Positions 7,566 through 14,947 of a stretch of DNA of 48,313 nucleotides are shown here, one piece after another. The DNA lies in NCBI GenBank assembly GCA_018052995.1, contig JAGPMK010000006.1:1-48313 (forward strand). Direction: 5' to 3'. This stretch comes from Syntrophorhabdales bacterium (GTDB lineage: Bacteria; Desulfobacterota; Syntrophorhabdia; Syntrophorhabdales; Syntrophorhabdaceae). The translations under genes and the position numbers were made by a program. The stretch's first letter is position 1. Every line of letters starts with the position of its first letter. Below the pieces are notes generated by a model, which saw only the letters and a list, made by a program, of their open reading frames with translations, had not been told where the DNA came from and searched no databases.

Positions 7566-7582
7566 TTGTATACAGTATGCAA
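7566..7582. promoter_or_regulatory. palindromic operator, likely for the GntR/FCD regulator
   Basis: TTGTATAC-A-GTATGCAA is a 17-bp palindrome with one mismatch, placed right after the predicted transcription start and before the ribosome site GGGGG at 7584-7588. GTATAC-type operators are common for FCD GntR proteins, and such a regulator is encoded two genes in. Repression by road-block is the natural inference. Confidence 0.55.
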
Positions 7583-7593
7583 AGGGGGAAATT

Positions 7594-8793
7594 ATGGAAG
7601 ACCATGAAATCTTTAAAAACATAACCGTTCTCTCTCTTGAACAGGCAACAGTCCTTCCTTATCTTACCTACAGATTATCATTGGATGGCGCAAGGGTTAT
7701 AAGGATGGAACATCCTGTTTATGGAGACCCAAACAGAAGGGTGGGGGAAAACAGGCTTAATGAAGACAGGATGTATACCTATTTTCTTGCCATAAACTGC
7801 AACAAAGAGGCTATTACCCTGGATTTAGGAACCCCAGAGGGCGCTGAGATATTTAAAAAGCTCCTGACTGAGCTCAACGTGGATGTGTTTGCCACAAACC
7901 AGCTCCCGAGGAATTATAAAAAACTGGGTATTGATTATGAGATAGTAAAGGCAATCAAGAAGGATATCATATGGGTAGGGCTTACAGGATTTGGCCCACA
8001 GAGCAATGAGGCTGCATATGACCCGATCCTTCAGGCAAGGGGTGGTCTTATGGACTTAACCGGGGATAAAGATGGACCCCCTTATGTCCTTGGCATTCCT
8101 TTACCTGACATGGGGACAAGTGAACATGCCTATGGCCTTATCATGAGGGCGCTCTATAAGAGGGCAGTGACCGGTGAGGGCTCAAGGATAGATCTCTCCA
8201 TGTTCCAGAGCACCACCTCGTGGCTCACGGTTCCTATTACCCAGACAAAATCATTCAATAAAAAGATAACAAGGAGGGGGAATACGCATGAGTTCTTTGC
8301 CCCTGTGAGTGTATATAAGACAAAGGATAGTTATGCCTATATTGCAGTGGGTAATGATATACAGTGGGAGAGGATGCTCCAGATAGAGGGTTTTGCATCC
8401 CTTGCAAAACCGGAATATAGCCGCAACGAAGGTAGGATTCGGGATGTGGACAATCTAAATAGGGCTATCGAGGCTATAACGAAAAACTATACCACCGATG
8501 AGCTAATCAGGGTATTTACTGCCGCTACTATCCCTATATCAAGGGTAAACTCTATCGATGAGGTATTGGAGGATCCATACGTAAAGGATGAGATATTGTC
8601 TTCTACTGATGAGAAAACAGGTCTTACAATCTATCTTGCCCCACCGCCTTTTACCACAAGTTTTGTGAAATCCACAAGCAGAAGACTTCCCTTTCCTCCC
8701 CGTTTTGGTGAACACAATGAGAAGATATACTGTGAGACCCTGGGATATACAAAGGAGCAGTTTGAGGAGATGAGGGCAAAAAAGGTCATCTAA
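7594..8793 (+). CDS. CaiB/BaiF (class III) CoA-transferase
   Basis: The 399-aa protein is full length for the formyl-CoA-transferase/CaiB family, which moves CoA between carboxylic acids through an enzyme-bound anhydride. The catalytic Asp is Asp172 in PLPDMGTSEHAYG, followed by the family block GEGSRIDLSMFQS. It is the first gene of the island, directly after promoter and operator, and the GntR gene follows by 24 bp. Probable role: to load the pathway's starting acid or an intermediate with CoA. The acceptor is unknown. Confidence 0.85.
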   Translation: MEDHEIFKNITVLSLEQATVLPYLTYRLSLDGARVIRMEHPVYGDPNRRVGENRLNEDRMYTYFLAINCNKEAITLDLGTPEGAEIFKKLLTELNVDVFATNQLPRNYKKLGIDYEIVKAIKKDIIWVGLTGFGPQSNEAAYDPILQARGGLMDLTGDKDGPPYVLGIPLPDMGTSEHAYGLIMRALYKRAVTGEGSRIDLSMFQSTTSWLTVPITQTKSFNKKITRRGNTHEFFAPVSVYKTKDSYAYIAVGNDIQWERMLQIEGFASLAKPEYSRNEGRIRDVDNLNRAIEAITKNYTTDELIRVFTAATIPISRVNSIDEVLEDPYVKDEILSSTDEKTGLTIYLAPPPFTTSFVKSTSRRLPFPPRFGEHNEKIYCETLGYTKEQFEEMRAKKVI

Positions 8794-8817
8794 AAATTTT
8801 TATCCCTTGAGGGCAGG

Positions 8818-9543
8818 ATGGAATATAACAATAATACTCCAGTTATAAGGAAGGGCAGATTTTTGAGGGAGCAGGTATATAAAAACCTCAAGTCAACTAT
8901 ATTAAATGGCGAGCTTTTACCAAATACAAGACTCATTGAGGAGAGGCTCGCCGATGAGATGGGAACGAGCAGGACCCCTGTGAGAGAGGCAATACAGAAA
9001 CTTGAAAAAGAGGGGCTTATAAGAAAACTGCCTAAAGGGGGGTTTGCTGTAAGCCAGATAACAGATAAGGATATAGATGAGGTATTTGGGATAAGGGGTG
9101 TCCTTGAAGGTTATGCGGGGTATCTTGCTACGATCAGGGCAGAGGAGGAGGATATAAATGCCCTTGAGGCGATAGTCCGCAAGGAAGAAGAGTGCTTGAA
9201 GACCAAAAAAGAGGGGCACACAAAGACCTATGATTATGATATGGATGAGATTGTTAGGCTCAATACAGAGTTTCATGACAGGTTATATAGGGCTGCAAAG
9301 AGTGAAAGATTATACACCATCATTAATGATCTGAGAGACTCCATATACAGGTTTAGAAGGATTATATTTCGTTTCTCTGGCATGGCAGAGATCTCCATGC
9401 AAGACCACAAGGATATGATAACATTGATGAGATTAAAAAAGGCGTCAAGGGTTGAGAGCCTTGTCCGTAGACACATCACACGGGGGAAGAATCTCATAAA
9501 GAAAAATATGAAAATGAATACCTTAGAACATGGAACTGATTAA
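8818..9543 (+). CDS. GntR-family transcriptional regulator, FCD subfamily
   Basis: The N-terminal winged helix covers about residues 18-85 (VYKNLKSTILNGELLPNTRL.., LADEMGTSRTPVREAIQKLEKEGLI). The C-terminal all-helical FCD domain (about 90-230) holds the NTEFHDRLYRAA segment with candidate metal-binding residues. Its ligand is usually an organic acid or acyl-CoA. It overlaps meaB by 14 nt, so it is co-transcribed with the island it probably controls, through the palindrome at 7566-7582. Confidence 0.85.
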   Translation: MEYNNNTPVIRKGRFLREQVYKNLKSTILNGELLPNTRLIEERLADEMGTSRTPVREAIQKLEKEGLIRKLPKGGFAVSQITDKDIDEVFGIRGVLEGYAGYLATIRAEEEDINALEAIVRKEEECLKTKKEGHTKTYDYDMDEIVRLNTEFHDRLYRAAKSERLYTIINDLRDSIYRFRRIIFRFSGMAEISMQDHKDMITLMRLKKASRVESLVRRHITRGKNLIKKNMKMNTLEHGTD

Positions 9544-10477
9544 AAAAATTTTAGAAGGTAACGAGGCGAGTGCGGCACGCCTTATATCTATGATTGAAGA
9601 TGGGGATGAGGATGGATACAAGGCAATCTCTCTTCTTTTCCCATACACAGGTAGTGCCCATGTTATAGGTATAACAGGGGCACCTGGTGCAGGTAAAAGC
9701 ACTATCGTTGACAAGCTTGCTGTAAATTTTTCAGAAAAGGGTAAAAAGATAGGTATCATAGCCATTGATCCCACAAGCACGAAAAGTAATGGCGCCTTTC
9801 TGGGCGATAGGGTTAGGATGGGGGGTGCTGATAGGGCTAAAGGGGTTTTTATTAGATCCATGGCACACAGGGGTTATTCTGGTGGTATAGCAAAGGCGGC
9901 TGTAGGGGCTGTATATGTCCTGGAGGGTCTTGGAAAGGATATAATCATCATAGAGGGTGTTGGTGCAGGCCAAACAGAGATGCAGATATCCTTGGTGTGC
10001 GATACTGTTATTACAGTCTTTACCCCTGACTATGGGGATGAGATACAGCTTATGAAGGCGGGGATAATCGAGATTGGGGATATTATTGTAGTAAACAAAT
10101 CTGATATGCCTGGCGCTGAAGAGGCAGTAAGAGAGATATCTGCCCATGTAATACCAGGGGGTAAACATGGCTGGCAGATACCTGTTGTTATGACACAGGC
10201 GCAGGTGGGTAAGGGGGTAGCGGCACTTATGGAGGTTATAGAATCCCACCTTAGATATCTACAAAATACCGGGACATTTACGGAGCATAGGGCGGAGAAG
10301 CTTAAAAGACTTATGCTTTCCCTTCTAAAGGAAGAGATGTGGCTAAGGATAATAAAGAGATGGTCTCAAAGGGTAGAGTTTGTCGAAATAGCAGAGATGC
10401 TTGGGAAAAGGGAGATAGATATCTATGATGCGGTATCTCGGGCAACAAGGATGATAATCCCTGATGAGGGCATCTAA
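9530..10477 (+). CDS. meaB: MeaB/ArgK-family G3E GTPase, chaperone of the B12 acyl-CoA mutase
   Basis: The 315-aa protein has a Walker A GAPGAGKST near residue 50, DPTSTKSNGAFLGDRVRM, the switch segment EGVGAGQTE and NKSD for guanine recognition. MeaB proteins gate cofactor loading and protect methylmalonyl-CoA-type mutases. ATG 9530 overlaps the regulator gene by 14 nt. The mutase subunit genes follow, separated only by the remnant at 10488-10715, which fits a dedicated chaperone. Confidence 0.9.
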   Translation: MELIKKILEGNEASAARLISMIEDGDEDGYKAISLLFPYTGSAHVIGITGAPGAGKSTIVDKLAVNFSEKGKKIGIIAIDPTSTKSNGAFLGDRVRMGGADRAKGVFIRSMAHRGYSGGIAKAAVGAVYVLEGLGKDIIIIEGVGAGQTEMQISLVCDTVITVFTPDYGDEIQLMKAGIIEIGDIIVVNKSDMPGAEEAVREISAHVIPGGKHGWQIPVVMTQAQVGKGVAALMEVIESHLRYLQNTGTFTEHRAEKLKRLMLSLLKEEMWLRIIKRWSQRVEFVEIAEMLGKREIDIYDAVSRATRMIIPDEGI

Positions 10478-10487
10478 GGAATATGTT

Positions 10488-10715
10488 ATGGATTTCAACC
10501 TCTCAGGGGAACAGATTTTTTTCAGGGGGCAATCTGCCAGGACCATAGAAGGGGTTGTTGCCCCCTCTGCCATCAGGATAGACCAGGAGGATGTCTCTCC
10601 CTATGAAATATTCAAAGAAATAAAGGGATGGGACTATTACGGTGTCAGATATCCTTAGGAAATAGGCGGCATGGGTGAAGATATTAAAAACACCATTTTT
10701 TGGAGGAATCTATGA
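10488..10715 (+). pseudogene. acyl-CoA dehydrogenase N-terminal remnant with in-frame TAG
   Basis: ATG 10488 follows AAGGA (10476-10480 region). The product begins MDFNLSGEQIFFRGQSAR and goes on ..EIFKEIKGWDYYGVRYP, which is the first alpha-helical domain of acyl-CoA dehydrogenases (usual form ..LGIPYPEEYGGMG). A TAG stop (10656-10658) falls where Glu is expected. The same frame continues beyond it as EIGGMGEDI.., still family-like, until similarity ends and TGA (10713-10715) overlaps the mutase start. So the gene has a nonsense change and has lost everything after about 80 codons. The preserved ribosome site and N-terminus suggest recent loss. Confidence 0.75.
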
Positions 10716-11119
10716 CAGACGACAGAAAAAGGATTAAGGTCCTGATAGCAAAACCAGGGCTTGATGGTCATGACAGGGGTGCAAAGGTCGTTGCCCAGGC
10801 ATTAAAAGAGGCGGGCATGGAGGTGGTATACTCAGGGCTTCACAGAACAATTGACCAGATAATAAATATTGCCATCCAGGAAGATGTTGATTTTATTGGA
10901 CTATCTATTATGACAGGTGCCCATATCCCTATTACACAAAAACTTATTAAAAAGCTCCAGGAGAAAGGCATAACCGACAAAATGGTATTTGTGGGAGGGG
11001 TGATACCCTCAAGGGATATACCTAAGCTTCAGGAACTCGGCGTAGCAGGCATCTTCCCTGGTGGCACGCCGCTTAAGGAAACCATAGAATTTATAAAAAA
11101 CAAAGCAAAAACAGCATAA
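10712..11119 (+). CDS. acyl-CoA mutase small subunit, cobalamin-binding
   Basis: ATG 10712 follows GGAGGAAT; a TTG at 10700 is unlikely as start. The 135-aa protein is a stand-alone B12-binding domain of the methylmalonyl-CoA mutase type. It shows KPGLDGHDRGAKVVA, the DGHDRG motif whose His is the lower cobalt ligand, then GLSIMTGAHI and FVGGVIPSRDIPKLQELGV. It lies 11 bp before the large-subunit gene, as in two-subunit mutases. Confidence 0.9.
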   Translation: MTDDRKRIKVLIAKPGLDGHDRGAKVVAQALKEAGMEVVYSGLHRTIDQIINIAIQEDVDFIGLSIMTGAHIPITQKLIKKLQEKGITDKMVFVGGVIPSRDIPKLQELGVAGIFPGGTPLKETIEFIKNKAKTA

Positions 11120-11130
11120 GAGGAGGGGTT

Positions 11131-12759
11131 ATGGCTGTAGCTCGATATATAAAGGATGAAAAAGACCAGATATTAGATGTCATATATGAGTCAGAGATAC
11201 ATATAAAACCTTCCTACTCACCTAAGGATCTTGCGGAGATAGGCTTTGAGTATGAGAAGGATCTCGCAGACCCAGGTCAGTATCCATTTACAAGAGGTAT
11301 ACACCCTCTGGGATATCGCTCAAGGGCATGGACAACAAGGCAGTATACAGGATTTGGGACACCGCAGGAGACCAACGAGAGATTTAAACTCATGATATCC
11401 CATGGTCAGACAGGTTTAAATGTAGCCTTTGACCTTCCTACGCAGATGGGTTATGACTCTGATGATGAGATGGCAGAGGGAGAGGTAGGCAGGGTTGGTA
11501 TGGCAGTGGATACCCTGAGGGACTTTGAGATCGCCTTTAAGGATATCCGTCTTGATAAGATAGGTAGCGGGCTTACCATAAATGCCGTAGCCTCTATCAT
11601 GCTCGCCATGTATCAGGCAGTGGCGGAGAGATACGGGTATGACCCAAAGGTCATATCAGCAACACCACAAAACGACATCCTCAAGGAGATGATAGGAAGG
11701 GGTGCATGGATATTCCCTGTGGAGCCGGCTGTAAGACTCATAGGGGACACCATAGAATACTCCATGAAGGTTATGCCGAGGACAAACCCGGTGAGTGTAT
11801 GCGGTTATCACATCCGTGAATCAGGGGCAACACCTGCCCAGGAGATAGCCTTTGCTATCCTTATTGCCAATGCATATATAGATAATGTCCTTGCAAGGGG
11901 CCATGATGTGGATGATTTTGTTGGAAGATTCTCTTTTAATCTTAATGTATTCGGCAACATGTGGGAACAGATTGCAAAATTTAGGGCAGCGAGAAAACTA
12001 TGGGCAAGAAACCTGAAGGAGAGATATGGCGTAAAGAGGCCACAGAACCTGTTTTTAAGGGGGCTATTTGGTGGCGGTGGCTATGGTCTCACAAAGGCGC
12101 AGCCTGAAAATAATATCATGAGGGGTGCATATTATGCCCTTGTTGCAGCCCTATCCGGTGCCCAGACAACCGCCCTGTGCAGTTATGATGAGGCATATAC
12201 AATACCCACACCGCGCTCTGCATTGATATCCTTAAGGACACTCCAACTCCTCATGGATGAGGTGGGGCTTAGAGATACCGTTGACCCCCTTGCAGGAAGC
12301 TATTTTATAGAGACTGTTACAAAACAGATGGAGCAGAAGATAGAGGAGGAGATGTTCAAGATAGAGAGATATGGGGGGATAATAAAGGCCGTTGCCGATG
12401 GTTATGCCCAGAGGATGGTGGCAAGGCAGGCATATGAGGTGGAGAAGGGTATAGAGTCAGGTGAGCTTCTCAAGGTTGGTGTGAATATTTACAAAGAAGG
12501 GGAGTCCATGGAGGTTGAGCTCCATGAATATAATTATGAATCCGCAGAGAAACAGATAGAGGGTTTAAGACAGGTAAAGAGAGAGCGGTCATCCAGTGAG
12601 GTGGCACGAACCCTGAAAGAACTGGAGGCTGCCACAAAGGCAGAGAAGAATGTCATGCCATATCTTGTTGAATGTTGTAAGGCATATGTAACTGTTGGCG
12701 AGATGACCAATGTATTCAGACAGATTTTTGGGGAGTTTAAAGAGCCAAGCCTGTTTTAA
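11131..12759 (+). CDS. B12-dependent acyl-CoA mutase large subunit (methylmalonyl-CoA mutase-like, non-canonical)
   Basis: The 542-aa protein is the TIM-barrel substrate subunit. Compared with Propionibacterium methylmalonyl-CoA mutase (numbers in parentheses), TxRQY is kept with Tyr72 (Tyr89), as are Arg190 (Arg207), the TPQND segment with Gln180 (Gln197) and GYH with His227 (His244). Ser114 is replaced by Asn97. Two segments that usually read HTQTAG/HSQTSG and QSLHTNS(F/L)DEA are GLFGGGG (311-317) and QTTALCSYDEA (345-355). It is thus mutase-like at the carboxylate end but altered around the rest of the pocket. The Tyr-to-Ile change reported for 2-hydroxyisobutyryl-CoA mutase is not present. 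The true substrate may be a larger or branched acyl-CoA. Confidence 0.85.
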   Translation: MAVARYIKDEKDQILDVIYESEIHIKPSYSPKDLAEIGFEYEKDLADPGQYPFTRGIHPLGYRSRAWTTRQYTGFGTPQETNERFKLMISHGQTGLNVAFDLPTQMGYDSDDEMAEGEVGRVGMAVDTLRDFEIAFKDIRLDKIGSGLTINAVASIMLAMYQAVAERYGYDPKVISATPQNDILKEMIGRGAWIFPVEPAVRLIGDTIEYSMKVMPRTNPVSVCGYHIRESGATPAQEIAFAILIANAYIDNVLARGHDVDDFVGRFSFNLNVFGNMWEQIAKFRAARKLWARNLKERYGVKRPQNLFLRGLFGGGGYGLTKAQPENNIMRGAYYALVAALSGAQTTALCSYDEAYTIPTPRSALISLRTLQLLMDEVGLRDTVDPLAGSYFIETVTKQMEQKIEEEMFKIERYGGIIKAVADGYAQRMVARQAYEVEKGIESGELLKVGVNIYKEGESMEVELHEYNYESAEKQIEGLRQVKRERSSSEVARTLKELEAATKAEKNVMPYLVECCKAYVTVGEMTNVFRQIFGEFKEPSLF

Positions 12760-12783
12760 AGGAGAGCATATATTATAAGGATA

Positions 12784-12826
12784 AAGGGGTTTCTCGGGCC
12801 CTTTTCCCCTGGACCCCCCGAACCCT
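12784..12826. other. GC-rich dyad between mutase and hyuA genes
   Basis: The 88-bp gap contains GGGGTTTCTCGGG and, further on, CCCCCGAACCC, which can pair around an inner C/T-rich loop. No T-run follows on the + strand. It could slow or process the transcript between the two parts of the island. Function unproven. Confidence 0.3.
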
Positions 12827-12847
12827 TAAATTATAATCGGAGGATAT

Positions 12848-14947
12848 ATGGGAGATAAGCACTATCGTTTGGGTTGTGATATAGGAGGGACATTTACTGA
12901 TTTCGTCTTGCTCGATGATGAAACAGGCGAGATAAAGACAGGGAAGTGTCTTACAACGCCCCGGGACCCCTCTGATGCAGTGGAAGAGGGCATAAGGGCA
13001 TTGGAAACAACAACCCCTGAATTTGTGGGGAGACTCGATGAGCTGATCCACGGCACAACCCTTGTCATAAATTCCATCATAGAGAGAAAGGGTGCAAGGA
13101 CAGGCCTTATAACAACGAGGGGTTTCAGGGATGTCCTCGAGATAGGGAGGGAGTTACGCTATGCACCCTATGATATATTTGCTGAATTTCCCAGACCCCT
13201 TGTGCCAAGGAGCCTTCGTCTTGAGGTGGATGAGCGGATAAGAAATGATGGAACAATCCTAAAACCTCTGGACAGGGAGGAGGCAAGGGGGGTGGTAAAA
13301 CAGCTTATCGATATGGGCGTTGAATCTATCGCAGTATGCCTTATAAACTCCTTTGAGAACCCTGTCCATGAGAAGATGGTAGAGGATATAATCAGGGAAG
13401 AGGCACCGTGGATGTCTACCTCCATATCTTACCGTGTCCTGCCCCAGATTAAAGAATACGAGAGGACAAGCACAACAGTAACCAATGCCTATGTAAAACC
13501 CCTCACGGGTCGTTATCTCTCCAAGCTCTCAGATAGACTGGCATCCATTGGATTTAAAGGCAAGCTTTTTATAATGCTTAGTAGCGGTGGTATCACATCA
13601 GTAGAGACAGCAGCAGAGTTTCCTGTGCGTATAATTGAATCAGGGCCTACCGCTGCGGTTATTGCTGGGCAATACTATGGTAAGCATTTCAACATCCCCG
13701 AGATGTTCTGTTTTGACATGGGTGGGACAACAGCAAAATCCTGTCTTATACAAAAGGGGGTGGCAGGGGTTGTGCCTACATTTGAGGTGGGCCGTGTTCA
13801 GAGGTTTATGAAGGGGAGTGGGCTCACAATACAGGTTCCTGTTGTTGACCTCATGGAGATTGGGGCAGGGGGTGGAAGTATTGCAAAGGTAAGTAAAATG
13901 GGGACACTCCAGGTGGGGCCTGAGAGTTCAGGTGCAGACCCAGGCCCAATTTGCTATGGTAGGGGAGGAACAGAACCATGTGTAACAGATGCAGATCTCC
14001 TTCTTGGTTATCTTGATGAGAACTATTTCCTTGGCGGTGAGATGAGACTTGATAAAGAGGGTGCCAGACGTGGTGTGGAGGAAAAGGTGGCAAAACCCCT
14101 TGGCGTATCCTTTTTGCAGGCAATCTGGGGAATCCATGACCTTATAAACGAGACCATGGCAGCAGCGGCAAAGACCCATATTGCAGAAAAGGGGGGTAAC
14201 CCCAAGATAGTGACTATCGCTGCCTTTGGGGGGGCGGGTCCTGTCCATACATACGGTCTGGCAAAAAAGCTTGAGGCCCCCCGTATAATAGTCCCCCCTA
14301 ATGCAGGCGTAGGGTCTGCCATGGGATTCTTTACTGCCCCGAGGGCATTTGACCTATTAAGGAGCCACAAGGTGGCGCTCGGCGCTGTGGATTTTGCAGA
14401 CATAGAAAATATCTTTAAGGATATGGAAAAAGAGGCCGCTCAGATACTAAAGAAAGAGTCTGGTGACGATACAATAGGGTTTGAGCGTTCCCTGGATATG
14501 CGTTTTGTAGGGCAGGGCTCTGAGGTGAATATACCAGCCCCTCCTGGTGATTTTAGAGGGTTGAAGAAAGAACAGATACGCAAGCTCTTTGATGAGGTCT
14601 ATGAAAAGCTCTACGGCAGGACATACCCTGATTCAGAGGTGGAATTCATAAATTTCAAGATAAGGGCATCCCTTCCGGAGAGGCTTCTGCAACTACCAAG
14701 GATTGAAGGAAAGGGTGGACTGTCCATAGAAGGTGCTATCAAAGGGACAAGACCTGCATATTCTAATATAGCAAAGGATTTTATACCATATACAGTTTAT
14801 GATAGATACAAACTATTCCCTGGTGCCAGTTTTAAAGGCCCTGCCATAGTAGAGGAGAGGGAATCTACCCTTGTGGTGGGTGAGGATGGTTATGTGAGGA
14901 TGGATGATTATGGATTTCTCTGGATTGACCTTAAGGAGGTGGGATAA
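12848..14947 (+). CDS. hydantoinase/oxoprolinase family protein HyuA-type (ATP-dependent subunit)
   Basis: The 699-aa protein has the family's ATP-binding layout: GCDIGGTFTDFVLLD at the N-terminus, HGTTLVINSIIERKGA with GLITTRGFRD, SGPTAAVIAG, FDMGGTTAKSCLI and FGGAGPVHTYGLA. Members with a HyuB partner hydrolyse hydantoins, lactams (caprolactam, 5-oxoproline) or, in the acetone/acetophenone carboxylase branch, carboxylate ketones at the cost of ATP. CGGAGG precedes ATG 12848. The stop overlaps the hyuB start by one base (TAATG), showing tight coupling. Sequence alone does not tell hydrolase from carboxylase. Confidence 0.85.
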   Translation: MGDKHYRLGCDIGGTFTDFVLLDDETGEIKTGKCLTTPRDPSDAVEEGIRALETTTPEFVGRLDELIHGTTLVINSIIERKGARTGLITTRGFRDVLEIGRELRYAPYDIFAEFPRPLVPRSLRLEVDERIRNDGTILKPLDREEARGVVKQLIDMGVESIAVCLINSFENPVHEKMVEDIIREEAPWMSTSISYRVLPQIKEYERTSTTVTNAYVKPLTGRYLSKLSDRLASIGFKGKLFIMLSSGGITSVETAAEFPVRIIESGPTAAVIAGQYYGKHFNIPEMFCFDMGGTTAKSCLIQKGVAGVVPTFEVGRVQRFMKGSGLTIQVPVVDLMEIGAGGGSIAKVSKMGTLQVGPESSGADPGPICYGRGGTEPCVTDADLLLGYLDENYFLGGEMRLDKEGARRGVEEKVAKPLGVSFLQAIWGIHDLINETMAAAAKTHIAEKGGNPKIVTIAAFGGAGPVHTYGLAKKLEAPRIIVPPNAGVGSAMGFFTAPRAFDLLRSHKVALGAVDFADIENIFKDMEKEAAQILKKESGDDTIGFERSLDMRFVGQGSEVNIPAPPGDFRGLKKEQIRKLFDEVYEKLYGRTYPDSEVEFINFKIRASLPERLLQLPRIEGKGGLSIEGAIKGTRPAYSNIAKDFIPYTVYDRYKLFPGASFKGPAIVEERESTLVVGEDGYVRMDDYGFLWIDLKEVG

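Noticed and set aside
10656-10658. TAG inside the acyl-CoA dehydrogenase remnant as a pyrrolysine codon
   Set aside because: Reading through gives only about 19 more codons before TGA, the family match fades, and no pyrrolysine genes are in the window.
11131-12759. Assignment as 2-hydroxyisobutyryl-CoA mutase because of its two-subunit form with MeaB
   Set aside because: The Tyr-to-Ile change typical of that enzyme is absent (Tyr72 kept), so only a general acyl-CoA mutase call is justified.
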